A DNA stretch of 64,000 bases from JAWKWA01 sp041397765 (GCA_041397765.1 JAWKWA010000001.1:62001-126000); one strand, 5' to 3'. Shown: positions 26,083-37,250, counted from the first letter of the stretch. Notes: generated from the letters alone by a model not told the origin. A program made the numbers and translations.

Positions 26083-26831
26083 GGTCCGCGCCGGCCCCCG
26101 GCCCGCTCCAGCGAGCGACCGGCATCGGGCCGGGCGTCGGGGGGCCGCAGATAGAGCGGCAGCAGGGATTCGTCGCCGGCGTCGGGCAGCTCATGGGCAA
26201 AGAGGGCGAGATTGCGGGCGTCGGGCCTGAGGCTGGCCTGCCCCGGCTCGACATCGAGACCGGCACGGGCAGCAGCCTCGGCAAGCCGCATGGCACCGCT
26301 GCCGACGGCAACGAGCCGGGATGCGCCGGCTGCCGACAGAGCGCCGACGGCGTCGGCGGGCGTGAGCGCCAGCGGATCGGCGAGGGCCTCGCGGCCGTCG
26401 CCGTCGAAGAGCCCCAGATAGATCTCGCCGCGATAGGCCTCGGCGGCGACGGCGAGCACGGTTCCATCGCCTGTCCGGGCGAACCCGCCTTGCGCGCGCA
26501 TCGACCGGGCGGCGGTGCGGGCCATGACCGCAAGGCCCGAAACCCCGGTCAGCCGGCCGGCGCCGGCCATGCGAAAGGCGCGGGCGGCGGCAAGGCCGAC
26601 GCGCACGCCGGTGAAGGAGCCGGGTCCCGTCGTCACACATATGCGGTCGAGATCGGTCACCGCCACTCCGGCATGGGCGAGGGCGTCGGCGATCATGGCG
26701 ACGAGATCGTCCGCCTTGCCGCCGGGACCGACAAGCCCGAGCTCGTCGGCGCGGTGGCGCCCGTCGTCATGCCCGCTGGTGGACGGCGACCGAGGCCGGC
26801 CCATGGAGCAATCGAAGGCGAAGCGGCGCAG
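26079..26831 (-). pseudogene. tsaB: tRNA threonylcarbamoyladenosine protein TsaB, N-terminus out of frame
   Basis: TsaB is the scaffold partner of TsaD in forming t6A at tRNA position 37. From 26700 downward the protein is intact: CVTTGPGSFTGVRVGLAAARAF, then LTGVSGLAVMARTAARSM. The N-terminal strand reads RRFAFDCSMG and should continue ASVAV, but the frame slips at about 26795 (a missing G in the GGCCGGG context) and again about 30 bases on. No ATG is in place at the expected start near 26831 (a CTG stands there). An ATG at 26804 keeps one frame open but gives an unnatural N-terminus. This is the edge of the error-dense block; the gene is probably intact in the cell. Confidence 0.8.
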
Positions 26832-26852
26832 CGGACTCTCCCGAGCGTCCGC

Positions 26853-27452
26853 TCAAAGGATCGAGGCCATGTCGTCGAAATCGAAGCGCGGCGAGCGCGG
26901 AAACAGCACCGAGGGATCGCCATAGCCCAGGTTGCAGAGGAAGTTGGAGCGGATGCGGGTGCCGGCGAAGAACTCGTGATCGACGCCGTCATTGTCGAAG
27001 CCGGACATCGGGCCGCAATCGAGGCCGAGGGCACGGGCGGCAGATCGATGCTCCTGCCGGAGGTGCCGTGCAGAAAGGCCGTCGTGCGCTCAGCATCAGG
27101 AGATCGTTGAGCCAGATCTGGCATGGTATGAAGAGCCGCGGCAGATGCTCATGGAAGTCGAGATCGTAGGCGATGATGGCGGTGACCGGTGCAGCCATGG
27201 TCTTGGCACGGTTGCCGGGCTGAAGAGATGCGGCTCGAGCCGCCACAACAGCCTCGGAGGATTTGACAGAAGGGAACAAGCGAACCCACAGCGAGCAGTT
27301 GGCCTGGTCGGACCCATCTTCAAAATGTCGATGAGCTGGCGGAGAAGCGCATCGGGGACGTCGCGCTGCTGCCGGGCATTGGGTGCGCGCCTCGGTGAAG
27401 AGGGCCGCAAGGGCGGCGTCGTCAAGTCCGCTCCCGGACAAGGGGGATCGGC
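26853..27452 (-). pseudogene. RutE-like nitroreductase / malonic semialdehyde reductase, fragmented
   Basis: An FMN-dependent nitroreductase-fold protein, like RutE (3-hydroxypropionate dehydrogenase). Pieces in different frames read in order: SGLDDAALAALFTEART, then DALLRQLIDILKMGPT, then GNRAKTMAAPVTAIIAYDLD with FHEHLPRLF, then GFDNDGV with IRSNFLCNLGYGDPSVLFP and the terminal FDFDDMASIL before the stop at 26853. At least five frame changes are needed in 600 bases. The start is unclear, possibly the TTG near 27450. The lesions are short indels within recognisable coding sequence, consistent with poor consensus. It lies between nifU and tsaB on the same strand. Confidence 0.75.
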
Positions 27453-27584
27453 TCCTTGGAATGGGCAGGCAACGGGGGGCATGGCGGGACGCCGGTCGCC
27501 TGACGCCCGCCGCCGCCGACGGCGGATTGGGCGTCAGGGCGATGAGCGCCGCGAGACAAGCCGCGGTGAGGTCGCCCTCCAGAC

Positions 27585-28138
27585 CGGGCGAACCTCTGGA
27601 CCTCAGAATGAAATGGCGCAAAGAGGTTCTCGATGCCGTGGCGGAGGGTGGCGGTCGAGCTCGGACAGCCCGCGCGATATCGCATATGCAGCATCACGAC
27701 GCCGTCCCGATAGCTGTTGGAAGAGGTGATCGCCGCCGTCCTGGGCGACGGCGGGGCGGACGCGAGGTCGCGAGCAGCTCCTTGATGGTCTCGACGATCT
27801 CGGCGTCCTCGGCGGCATAGTCGCCATCGGCCTCGCTGTCGCCGGCGCCGCCGTCGAGCACCGGGGCGCCCGACAGATAATGCTCCATGATGACGCCGAG
27901 AATGGCCGGCTTCAGATGCTGCCAGGCGACTTCGGACTTGGACACCGAGGACGAAATCAAGGCCGAGGAACACGCCCGTCACACCAGCGATGTCGAACAG
28001 GCGGGCAGCGAGCGGGGACTCGGTGGCCTCGGCCTGGCCTGACCGCGTCGCCAGGCTGCCCTCAACGAGGAAGCTGAGCTAACCCGGATGAACTTCCAGG
28101 GTGGCCGGGTTGGGGGTCGCTTCGGTCTGGATGAACAT
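27585..28138 (-). pseudogene. NifU-family Fe-S scaffold protein, fragmented
   Basis: NfuA/NifU-C-type protein that carries Fe-S clusters to apo-proteins. It starts at the ATG at 28138 (MFIQTEATPNPATL, the diagnostic Nfu N-terminal start). Later fragments are SEVAWQHLKPAILGVIMEHY, EDAEIVETIKELLATR and, for the cluster domain, HMR...AGCPSSTATLRHGIENL. One Cys of the expected C-x-x-C is scrambled by a local indel. The C-terminus fades near 27585. The family and its position beside usp and trpS are typical for Rhizobiales. Error density prevents a precise end. Confidence 0.8.
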
Positions 28139-28399
28139 CGGGCTCTCCTGACGGGGGTGACGCCGAGGGAGGAGCAGCGCTCCGCCTCCAGGGCCGACGT
28201 CGAACTTTGGAACTCTTCTATAGGATATCCCGCTCAGGCCGGTCAAAAACAATCCTGACCATGGCCGTCGGGATTGACAGGGCAAAGGAACCTGAGGCAG
28301 CCGCTCGCCAGTCCGACCAGATGATGGTGCAGCGGGGACGAGGCGCGGCCGGCAGGCTCATCGAGCCGCATGCCATGCGCGGCGTCAGCCCCGGTCTCG

Positions 28400-28916
28400 T
28401 CAGGCAGAGCCCTCGATCTCCTCGGCGGAAAGCGTCCCGGGCACGATGGTGATCGGGATCGGGAAGTTGCCGGCGAGCTGCTGACCGCCAGCGAGGAGAC
28501 GAGCGGCCGACCCTTGGGATCGATCGAGGCGTTGAGCACGAGGACGGCAATGTCCACCTTCGATCAGCTTGCGACGATCTGCTCTGGCCTTCACGCCCTC
28601 GCGGATCACGTCTCGACGGCGCCTTCCTCGCAGCCATAGTTCTTCAGCTTGCGGCGGGCGAGGGCGGAAAACGGCCTTGGCCTTGTTGGTCTGCTCCTCG
28701 AGTGAAGATGTCACGGACGATCCACGTACCGCGCCGCCTCCTCGGTCTCGATGACATAGAGGAGCGCGACCAGCCGTCGGTGCGCCGGGCGCGCTGGCGG
28801 CATAGACGAGCGCACCTCCACCTGGGCGCTCCTGTCGACAACGACGAGGAATTTCCGGTGGTGGCCGGCGGCAAATACCTGCGTTTTCTGCGATCGGGCA
28901 TCGTGCGGCCTGCCAT
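28400..28916 (-). pseudogene. Universal stress protein (UspA family), fragmented
   Basis: It starts at the ATG at 28916 (MAGRTMPDRRKRRYL). In-order fragments from several frames are HRKFLVVVDRSAQVEV, VALLYVIETEEAARYVDRP, SSLEEQTNKAKAVF, DIAVLVLNASIDPKGRPLVSSLA and the C-terminal NFPIPITIVPGTLSAEEIEG before the stop at 28400. This is a complete single-domain Usp of about 170 residues once joined. It sits in the conserved trpS-usp-nifU order. At least four frame changes; likely sequencing error. The 261 bases between it and nifU contain no supported gene. Confidence 0.75.
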
Positions 28917-29189
28917 GTGATCTTGACCCGCACTCTAGATCATGTTGAGTCCGATGGGAAAGGGAAGGATCGCCGCGAGCCTTCTCCAACTCCTTGTTCT
29001 GGAATCCGATTCACGCCGTCGATGGCGATGCGGGCTCCGGCCGCCCCCGTTGAGGAGGTGTTGTCGCCGGGTCGCGGCGTGAACGCCGCCCCTGGCCATG
29101 GCCCCGGGCGAGCGCGCCGCCATCGCTGCGCCCAGGAGCGGCGCAGCCCTGGCCCTCGTGTCCATCCGCGCCTCGCCAGCCGTCTGTGC

Positions 29190-30239
29190 TCAACTGCGGA
29201 TGAAGCCGACGATGTCCTTCACCTTCTTCCATCACCGCCGGCGAGGGCGCGGGCGTGCTCGGCGCCGTCCGCCAGGATACGGTCGATCTCGGCGGGATCG
29301 GCGACCAGCTGCTTCATCTCGGCACCTGATCACGATGGTCTCGACGGAAAGCCTGACCAGAGCCTTCTTGAAGGTCGAGAGCGGCGCCGCCATACTGGCT
29401 GAGCACGGTAGCACGGTCGCCGCCGGCGAGCGCGGCGCAGATGCCGACCAGATTGTCCGCCCGAAGCCAGCGGCGAGCCCTCGACAGCGGAGGGGGAGCG
29501 GCTCGATCGGTCTTGGCCTTCTGGAACTTCAGCGATCTGATCGGCATCGTCGGTCATGTTGATGCGCGAGAGGTCGGAGGGGTCCGACTTCGACATCTTC
29601 CTGGCGCTGTCGCGCAGGCTCATGACGCGCGTCGCCGGCCCCTGGATCAAGGGCTCGGGCAGCGGGAAGAACAGGCTGTCCGCGAAACCGGCGCGGCGGA
29701 TCGAACGGCGAAATCGTTGCTGAACTGCGCGATGTCGCGGGAGAGCTCCAGATGCTGTTTGGATCCTCGCCGACCGGCACATGCGTCGCGCGGTAGACCA
29801 GGATGTCGGCCGCCATCAGGTTCGGATAGGTATAAAGGCCGACTGATGCGGCCTCGCGGTCCTTGCCGGCCTTCTCTCCTTGAACTGGGTCATGCGGTTC
29901 AGCCAGCCGAAAGGGCGACGCAGTTGAAGATCCAGGTTGAGCTCGCTGGCGTGGCCGAAACCATTTCGGTTGAAGATGATGCTTCGCCTGGGATCGAGGA
30001 GCCCGCCGCGAAGGCTGGCGTGCCGTCACTCTCGCGGGTGTTGCGGGCGAGCTCGAGCGGTCCTGCCAGACGGTGATCGCAGATCGAGACGCAACAGATG
30101 CAGTCGGTCTCCTGAGCTGGACGAAGCGCCGATGGCGCCGATAATTGCCGAGATGGAGATTGCTGGTCGGCTGGACGCCCGAGAAGACGCGCGGTGAGCT
30201 TCCGCGTCGAACCCCTGTTGATCGCGAAGGTGGCGCCAC
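29190..30239 (-). pseudogene. trpS: Tryptophanyl-tRNA synthetase, fragmented
   Basis: A class I synthetase; the span of 1,050 bases matches the usual length of about 350 residues. From the probable GTG start at 30239 it reads RVFSGVQPTSNLHLGNY (HIGH-type motif), then AITVWQD, KEKAGKDREAASVGLYTYP, NLMAADILVYRATHVPVGED, PATRVMSLRDSARKMSKSD (KMSKS) and DLSRINMTDDADQI, and ends DIVGFIRS with the stop at 29190. At least ten frame changes interrupt it. Since TrpS is essential and the motifs are perfect, the damage must be in the sequence data unless another copy exists. Confidence 0.85.
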
Positions 30240-30421
30240 GGCGGACGGCGCAAGCTTCCGGGGCGGTCACGACCGGCAGGCCTGGACGAGGCGGCCGAGG
30301 CGGAATGTTCCACACCGGTCGCTCGTATTGATGGGCAAGCTCGCCCGATGCCGTTCGGCATGGCGATTGGCGGGCCGCTCGATACGCAGCGGTGCGAAGT
30401 GGTGCCGGCGATTCCGTGCCT

Positions 30422-31446
30422 TCAGTTGAAGGTAGGTGAGGCCCGCCGAGAAGAGCCGGACTCTTCGCTGAGATGGCCCGCCGAGGCCCGTCCCTCGACC
30501 AGATAGGTGAAGACGTCGTTCGGATCCTGGATGCGGGTCTGGCTGTTGATCTCCTGGGTGTAGTCGGTGTATTTGTAGCTGCTGGTGAGACGGAGCTGGC
30601 TGGTGACCTGGTAGCGCAGCGGATATTGGTCACCATCTCGCCCTGGTCGAAGTTGTCACGGAAGCGGCAGGCCGCGCAGCAATGTTGGTCGTCGCCCTCG
30701 ATGCTCGCCCAGGACGAGCCGACGACACGGCCCTCGACGGTGAGCGGCCCATATATGCGGCGCTCGCGCCCAGATAGGGGGTCGAATAGGTCTGGGTGTA
30801 GCTGATGACGAGTCTGTGGTCAGAAATCGCCCACCACGTCGCGCAGATCCTTGACGCCGTCGGTGCTTCGGGATCGGAGGAATAGATGAAGGGCTGCCGC
30901 GGACATTCCAGTCGAACTGGTCGGCAGTAGCCGGCGACGGCGCGCAGGTCGAACCAGGGCGCGCGATAGAGCGAGGCTCGTATAGAGGTCGAGCAGGTGG
31001 GCGTTCTGATCTCGGTTTTGGCTCGACCAGTGTCCATCAGCGGGATCGTCCACCAGCTTCGGTCGAAGTCGTCCATAGCGGTCAACCTTGGAGCCGTTGA
31101 TCCGGTCCCCGACGCCGGCCTTGAACCAGGGCGACATGGAGACCTCGAAGGTGCCGCCGATCATGGCGAGGTCGTCCATGGTCCAGATCAGCTCGACAGC
31201 TTGTGGCCGTTCGGCTCGTAGACATGATGCCTGTGCGCCCGCCATTCAGGCCGCCGAAGCCGCGACGCCGCCGTCGATGCGCAGCGCCCCCAGCGCTTGT
31301 CGATGAAGATGCCTTCCCTGAAGGCCGATCGAACTCTTCCGCGGAGATCGCCAGCGCGGGCGGAGCGGCTGACAGGCGCCGCAGATCAGCACGACAGCAA
31401 TGAGGGTGAGGCCGGGAGTGAGGCGCCCGGATGGGAGAACGGACAT
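30422..31446 (-). pseudogene. Omptin-family outer-membrane protease, fragmented
   Basis: The start at 31446 gives MSVLPSGRLTPGLTLIAVVL (signal peptide). Frame fragments then follow OmpT order: GFGGLNG, VYEPNGHK, ELIWTMDDLAMIGGTFEVSM, SPWFKAGVGDRING, YTSLALSRAPWFDLRAVAGY, PFIYSSDPE, SYTQTYSTPYLGA with AAYMG, and near the end SYKYTDYTQ and a GLTY terminus where an indel hides the final aromatic strand. Omptins are ten-stranded barrel proteases with a His-Asp/Asp-Asp site; the site residues cannot be confirmed through the indels. The gene lies between murJ and trpS, two genes that are usually adjacent, so it looks inserted. Annotated from many short matches, hence moderate confidence. Confidence 0.65.
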
Positions 31447-31619
31447 GGATGCTTCTCGAGCGGCAAGATGCAGGAGCGCCGCGTCGACGGCGAGGGAAAG
31501 CGAGACTGGTATTGCGGAGCCAGTCTGGACAGATTCGCTCGATGAAGAGGAACATCCTGGTCGGGCTGACGCGCATCGCGCGGAGGCGCAGGTCGCAAGT
31601 GGAAAATGACGCTGACCTG

Positions 31620-33208
31620 GCGGACGATGTCTGTATGGCGCTTCAGGCCGCCGACGATCCGGGTGACGGGCCGCCCCCGTCATCTCGCAGACGACGCCGA
31701 ACACGACCATACCGACCATGACGAGGCTCGACAAGTGGCGGCCGCCTGACGATTGCTGCTCGCCTGTTGAAATGGGGGCGAGAAAACCGCCGAGGAACCA
31801 GAGCGCGGCACCCATCACGGCGGAGGCGAGCGCTGATTCGTCGGCACGGCGGCAGCGCAGGCGGGCGTCGAGCTCGAAATGGCCGCGCCGGCGGAGCAGG
31901 ACGAAGAGCAAAATGGCGTTCACCCAGCCGGCCGCCGTCGCGATGGCGATGCCGTACGGGGCCGGGATGCCGATACGGCTGAAATACCAGAACAGCGCCA
32001 CCGACACGACGACATTGACCAGCATGCGTTGAGCGCGACATACATCGGCGTTCAGTCTTTCGCAAGGCGAAGAAGGCGGCGAGAGCACCTTGATGAGGAC
32101 GAAGGCCGGCAGGCCAGACCGCGAACAGCGAGAGCGCACCGGCCGTCGCCACCGTGTCGTCGGAGAAGGCGCCGCGCTCGAACAGCACCTTGACGATCGG
32201 CCCGGTGGATACGGCGATGGCGACGGCGGCCGGCAGCGTCAGGAGTGGACGCGCGAACTCGGCGGCGCGGTTCTGGCTCGTTCGAGACGGCCGACATGTC
32301 GCCGGCACGCAGATGGCGGGCGATGTCGGGCAGGAGAACGACGCCGACGGCGACGCCGACGACGCCGAGCGGGAGCTGAGCAGATGCGGTCGGCGTAGTA
32401 GAGGAACGACACCGCGCCATCTCTGCATCGAGGCGATCATCGTGCCGATCATCGATTGAACTGGGATGATGCCCGAGGCGATGATGCTGGAACGGCGAGG
32501 CGGAACAGCCGGGCCGACATCGCCCGTCATACGGCCAGCGCGCAAGGTTGCATGCCCTGCGAGCGCGCGGCGATGTACAGCACGCTGAGCTGCACGACAC
32601 CTGACAGCATTGATGCTGCCGGCGAGCACGACGCCGGCGGTCACCGAGTTGCCGATGCCGAGCTGCGTCGCGACCAGCATCACGGCGATCAGCACGACGT
32701 TCAGCAGATCGGCGCCGCCGAGGCGAGGGCGAATTTGCGCAGCGAGCTGAGCATCGAGAGCAGCGCCACGATGACATGCAGAGCAGATAGGGGAACATGA
32801 TACGCGTCAGCATGACGGCGAGATCGAACTTCTCGGGCGTGTCGCGATAACCGTAGGCGAACACCATCATGAAGAGCGTATGGACGATCTCGGGATCGCC
32901 ACGGTGGTGACGGATGAGGGCGGCGAACAGCACCGACAGCGCCTCGCTGGCGAACCGCTCGGCCGAGCGCGCGCCTCGCCTTTCCAGCGCCGCTTGGCGA
33001 AGATCGGCACGAAGGCGGCGTTGGGAAGGCGCCTCGCCGAACAGGCGGGCGGAACAGTGAAGTTGGGCAGACGGAAAGCGACGAAGAAGGCATCGGCGAT
33101 CGGGCCGGTGCCGAGCATGGCGATGATCAGGATGTCGCGGACGAAGCCGAGCACGCGGCTCGCCATGGTCATGCCACCCACGGTGGCGAAGGCGCGGTAA
33201 AGCTTCAT
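31620..33208 (-). pseudogene. murJ: Lipid II flippase MurJ (MviN), fragmented
   Basis: A 14-helix MOP-superfamily transporter that flips lipid II for peptidoglycan. It starts at the ATG at 33208 with the diagnostic FATVGGMTMASRVLGFVRDI, then ADAFFVAFRLPNFTV and AAFVPIF. Further fragments in other frames include DLAVMLTRIMFPYLL, LPLGVVGVAVGVVLLPDIA, VLFERGAFSDDTV and PYGIAIATAAGWVNAILL. The end near 31620 is approximate. More than ten frame changes occur in about 1.6 kb. MurJ is essential in most bacteria, so a true pseudogene would be surprising. Confidence 0.85.
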
Positions 33209-33399
33209 CGTCCTCGCTGATGTCCGGCTCGTGCCCGGCGGGCGGGGCGGGGCGACAAGGGCCGCCAGAGGAGACAGGAGTGCTCCCCGCGCGGGCTTTC
33301 GCCGGCCGAGGGTTTACACGATCCGGCAGCGGTTTCACAGTCACCCGCCACGGCCGAACGCACGAAGTGCAGCACCGCATGGGAACGGGCCGGGCGGTG

Positions 33400-34710
33400 G
33401 TGGTCCCGCGCCCGGCCAGCACCCGATGCGTCCTGTCTGGATCCGCCGCCCGGTCGCCGCGGCGGCGTCGGTGCCGGCGGCAGCCTTTGTCTCGCTCGGC
33501 GGCGGTCTCGCCGGTCGGCTCCGGCGCCCGCTCGACCTCGGCCTGCGATCTCCCAGAACAGGGTCAGGTGCTTCTCGACGATCTTGTCGTAGTCGCCCGC
33601 CTCCTTCAGCCGCTTCAGGGCATCGTTCACGTAATAGAGCAGCGTGCGCGCATTGGGATGGGTCTTGGGCACGATGACGTGCAGCGTGAGGATGGCGAGC
33701 GGCCGTCTGATGATCTTCACCTGCGCCAGGAGACCGAGGCGGATCACCGAGGCGCGGCCGGTCAGCTCGCTGCCGGCGACCATCTCCACTTGAGCCTTCC
33801 TCGACAGGCGGAAGCAGTCGTCCCAGTCTGGGGTTGCATCAGCACGACGCGGTGGTCCTGACCCAGTTGCGGCTGTTCTGGCCGAGATCGAAGGTCCAGT
33901 TGCCGGCCGGGCGGCAGAGCGATTCCCAGCCGGGGATCTCCGCGTCGCTCTCATAGGTGAAGTCCGAGCCGGCGCGGACGAAGAACAGCACCGCTCCTCG
34001 AACAACGGATCGAGAACAAAGAACTGGCAACGGTATTTCGCATCCTGTCGAGATCGCCGAAATGCTCTGCAATCGGGGCTTGTACCAGGGATAGCCCATG
34101 TCGAAGGCGCGGGTGACGAGCAGAGGATTGAGATGGGCTGACCAGTCGTTATCCAGGAGACGCTGAAGTCGAAGGAATCGCCGGTCGCCGCCTTCAGGGC
34201 GGTCATGGCCGAGGTGATGACGTCGGTCGCCATACCGCCATTGGGAAGCTGGCGGCCGAAGGGTGTAGTCGTCGGCGGTCAGAACTCGATGCGCGGGTGA
34301 GTTAAGCGGTGACCACCGGCCGTGGCCGGGCTCTCGCCCTCGGTCGTCGCCTCGAGGGTGGCGGTGGCGGCAGCGGGGGTCGCCGCCGACACAGGGATGC
34401 GGATCGACAGGCCCGGCACGAGCAGCGAGGAGTTGGCGCCGAGGCGATCCTGCATGGCGTAGAAGATCACCGTCCATTGCGACGCCTTCGCTAGGCGGCC
34501 GTGGCGATCTTGGCGAGGGAATCACCTTCCTTGATCGTACGGTGCCGCAGCCTGGGCGGCGGCGGGTGACGGCTGGCGAGGAACACGCCACGGGCGAGCC
34601 ATGCCGCCCCAAGGGCATGCAGGCGCTGCCCGGCCGATCCTGCCGGAGGCCGATCCTGCCGAGGCCGGCCTGCCGCGCCCGCCGAGTTCCGAAGTGAGCC
34701 AGTCGAACAT
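33400..34710 (-). pseudogene. LysM plus type 3 solute-binding protein, fragmented
   Basis: The ATG at 34710 has a strong GAGGGAGGG ribosome site and begins MFDWLTSELGG. A hydrophobic stretch (ALGAAWLARGVFLA) follows, then a LysM domain: IKEGDSLAKIATAAYG, QWTVIFYAMQDRLGANSSLL and VPGLSIRIP. After a Thr/Ala-rich linker comes a periplasmic solute-binding domain: MATDVITSAMTALKAATGDS, HLNPLLVTRAFDMGYPWYKP, VLFFVRAGSDFTYESDAEIP, and KTHPNARTLLYYVNDALKRL with EAGDYDKIVEKHL near the C-terminus. The LysM should tether the binding domain to peptidoglycan. No permease or ATPase is adjacent. The end is approximate because one frame stays open to 33205. Confidence 0.65.
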
Positions 34711-35213
34711 TTCCCTCCCTCGCGAGCTTGCGATCGGTGCCGCGTGACCGTTTCTGAGCGGACAGACAACGCGGCACGGCTGCGCCATTCGTTCGTCGCC
34801 GACGTCGGTCGTCCCAGATAGCCGCCACGGGCGGAAGCCGCGAACTGGCGACCGCGTCGATCCCGACTTCCGCAGGCGCCCGCTCGCTGGCGCCGCTCGC
34901 TTCTACCGTTGGGAGGTCCGTCGTCGTCCGGTGGCGGTTCTGCAGCCGGAGGGCCGCCTTGTCCCGGTCATGGAATGGCCACATAGACGGGGAAGTGTCG
35001 AGATTGCGCAGAGGCCGGTTCCCCTGCTGCGGCGGAAACGAGAACGACCAGGCCTGGTACCCGGGCGGTACGGTGCGATCCGCCCGATCCCTGCGACTCC
35101 GCGCCTGATGCCGGACGATGCGCCCGCCAGCGGGCGTGCCTGGCTGGTGAACTGCTGAGCAACGCCCTCAAATGACGGGGTGCGACCCGCGACGCGAGTG
35201 CAGCGAGGCCCCC
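34711..35213. other. Divergent intergenic region
   Basis: About 500 bases between the minus-strand LysM/solute-binding gene and the plus-strand TAXI-type gene. It presumably contains both promoters. Short open frames on both strands show no family match, and error density prevents a search for promoter elements. Confidence 0.3.
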
Positions 35214-36165
35214 ATGCGCATGCTGACTGCCGCCATTCTGTTCGTGCTTCGCCATCGGCCGCGGCAAGCCCCGGGCTCGCCGCGGGCGACGGCGACAACA
35301 TCGCCGAGTGATCAGCCGTGTGCGGCCGCGTCACTATTCTCGACGACGGCGTCACCGAGGCGTCGGGCCTGGATGACCGAGATGGCGGCGCGGCTCGCCA
35401 GCGCCGTCGACGAGGAAGGCCAGATCCGCGTGCTGCCGGTGCCGCCGGCTACGGCTCGGCCGCGAGCGTGCGGGCGACCTGCTCTATCTGCGCGCATTGA
35501 CCTGCGATCCTCACTGCCGACATCCTTCTCGAACATCCTGGATCGAGGGCAGATGCCGGAGGCCGAGCGGCGGCCAGGCTGGTGACCGACCTGGCTCGCC
35601 GACAAGCTCGCTCTCTCATCGCGGCGCGGCGAGATCAGCTCTCGCCGATCTCAAAGGCAAGCGCATCGTTACGCCTGGCGCCGACAGCGAGCCATGTGAC
35701 GGCACGGGCGCTGCCTCCATCCTCGCTGGCGTCGAGGCGACCATCATCGACCGCGACATGGAAGGGGCGCTTGTCGCGCTCGGGACTCGGAAGGAGGCGG
35801 CGGCGTTCGTCTCGCTCGGCCGCAACTGGGACGGAGCTGGGGCAGGACTGGCTGCGATAGGAAGGCTCCTGCCCGAGATCGACCGGGTCTACCGGCGATG
35901 GAGAGACTGCCGGCGAATCCGCGGCGCCGGGCCTCGTGGAGGCCAGCGGCTCGATATCGCGGGTGCTGACGGTGCTCGCCTCGTCTGCCTGGCGGCCGGT
36001 CATTCGCGCAAAGCCGGCGTCGATCGCTTTGGTGAAGGCTCACGACCATCGCCGAAGTCAAGGCGGCTCCCGGCCCTCGATCTGGAAGTCGGTCGACATG
36101 CATGGCGAGGTCGCCGGCTGAGCGCTATCAGGCGGCGGCTGAGGCACTGGCGAGCCTGCCATGGA
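35214..36165 (+). pseudogene. TAXI-type TRAP solute-binding protein, fragmented
   Basis: It starts at the ATG at 35214 with a signal peptide that soon slips frame (MRMLTAAILFVL). Fragments then match TAXI-family binding proteins: VLPV followed by GYGSAASVR, DLAILTADIL, SLADLKGKRIVTPGADSE, DMEGALVALGT with AAAFVSLG, VLASSAWRPGHSRY and the C-terminal GPSIWKSVDMHGEVAG with YQAAAEALASLP. TAXI proteins deliver ligands (often dicarboxylates or glutamate-like compounds) to TRAP permeases, but none is encoded here. About eight frame changes. Confidence 0.6.
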
Positions 36166-36179
36166 CGCGCCGGGATCGC

Positions 36180-37230
36180 CGATGCGAAAGCCCGCTCGCT
36201 ACGACGGCCGTAGCGGCGTGCTCGGCTGATCTCGACTGCCCGCCGGGGCTACCGGGCGGCGAGCCGGGAACGGCAGAGGACGCCGCCGTGCCGCGCGAGG
36301 TCGCCTCGCTGAAGGTCACCGTCGAGGCCGGGGGGCGGATGTCACGGGCGGACGGCGGCTGGCGCGGCGAGGCCGGCAGAAGCGGCCAAAGCTCGCTGGA
36401 GAAGACCGCCGATCGCGGCGTTCGAGCTGACCGACCTGCACCACGACTGCTGCCTGGCCTATGGTCCGGTGGCCGACGAGCGCATGCCGGCCGGCGGTCT
36501 TGCGATCGAGATCCGAATGCGAGCCTTCCTGGCGCGGGGCGGCGAGCTAGAATGGGTGGCGGCCCTGGCCGAGGCGCTCGCCCGGCTCGCGGATGGGGCG
36601 GCCGACGTGGCCTTTCCGTTCAGCCGGCCCGATTGTGCGGCCGTGGAGAGCGGGCGGCGCGGGCAGGGCCGCCGCTGCCGCGCTGTGCGAGGGCTTCCTT
36701 CACCGAAGAGGCATTCAGCGTGCTCGACGTGTTCGCTCGCCGTGACGGCGGCTTCCGGTTCACGAGCGATGCCGACGTCATCGGCCGCGCGATCTGCGCC
36801 GTCGAGGGCACGGACTGCTCGGTGCTCGATGCGAGCGGCCGGGGCTGGCTGGTCCAGGATCTCATCACGCTCGTCAGCCAGCCGAGCCTCGAGGGCTGCT
36901 TGGCGCTGCTCGAGAGCGGAGAGGTCGATGCGGTGGTCGCCGACGAGGCTGACCGGCCGGGCCGCCAACAAGCGGGCCTGGGTATCGGCGAAGGCGTCGA
37001 CATGCTGGCCGATTCGGTGGCGACGCGGGATCTCGAGGGCGATCGTCGCCAAGAGCAATCCGCGCGCCACGGAGATCGTCGAGGAAATAGATCGCGCGGT
37101 CGGTGGCGCTGCGCGCGCGCGCGGCGAGTTCGCCGGCGATCGTCGAGCGCCAGCCACGCTGCTGTGGTCGGCGAATGCGACGACAGTGGACGATGCGGGC
37201 TGTGACGATGTCGGGGCCGGGCGCCGATAG
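36180..37230 (+). pseudogene. Type 3 extracellular solute-binding protein, fragmented
   Basis: The start is uncertain: ATGs at 36161 and 36180 lie just after the TAXI gene. An N-terminal low-complexity part is followed by a periplasmic type II fold: AYGPVADERMPAGGLAIEIV, RELEWVAALAEALARLADGA, ADVAFPFSRPD, FTEEAFSVLDVFARRDGGF, DLITLVSQPSLEGCLALLES with GEVDAVVADEA, and AIVAKSNPRATEIVEEIDRA near the end. The middle (36700-36950) is intact over about 80 codons. It is the third solute-binding protein in a row with no transport partner. It converges on the thiolase gene. Confidence 0.6.
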
Positions 37231-37250
37231 GGCGAGGCCGCCCGGCGGCC

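Noticed and set aside
35036..35160. A plus-strand coding frame upstream of the TAXI gene
   Set aside because: Arg/Pro/Ala-rich shadow without motifs; treated as intergenic.
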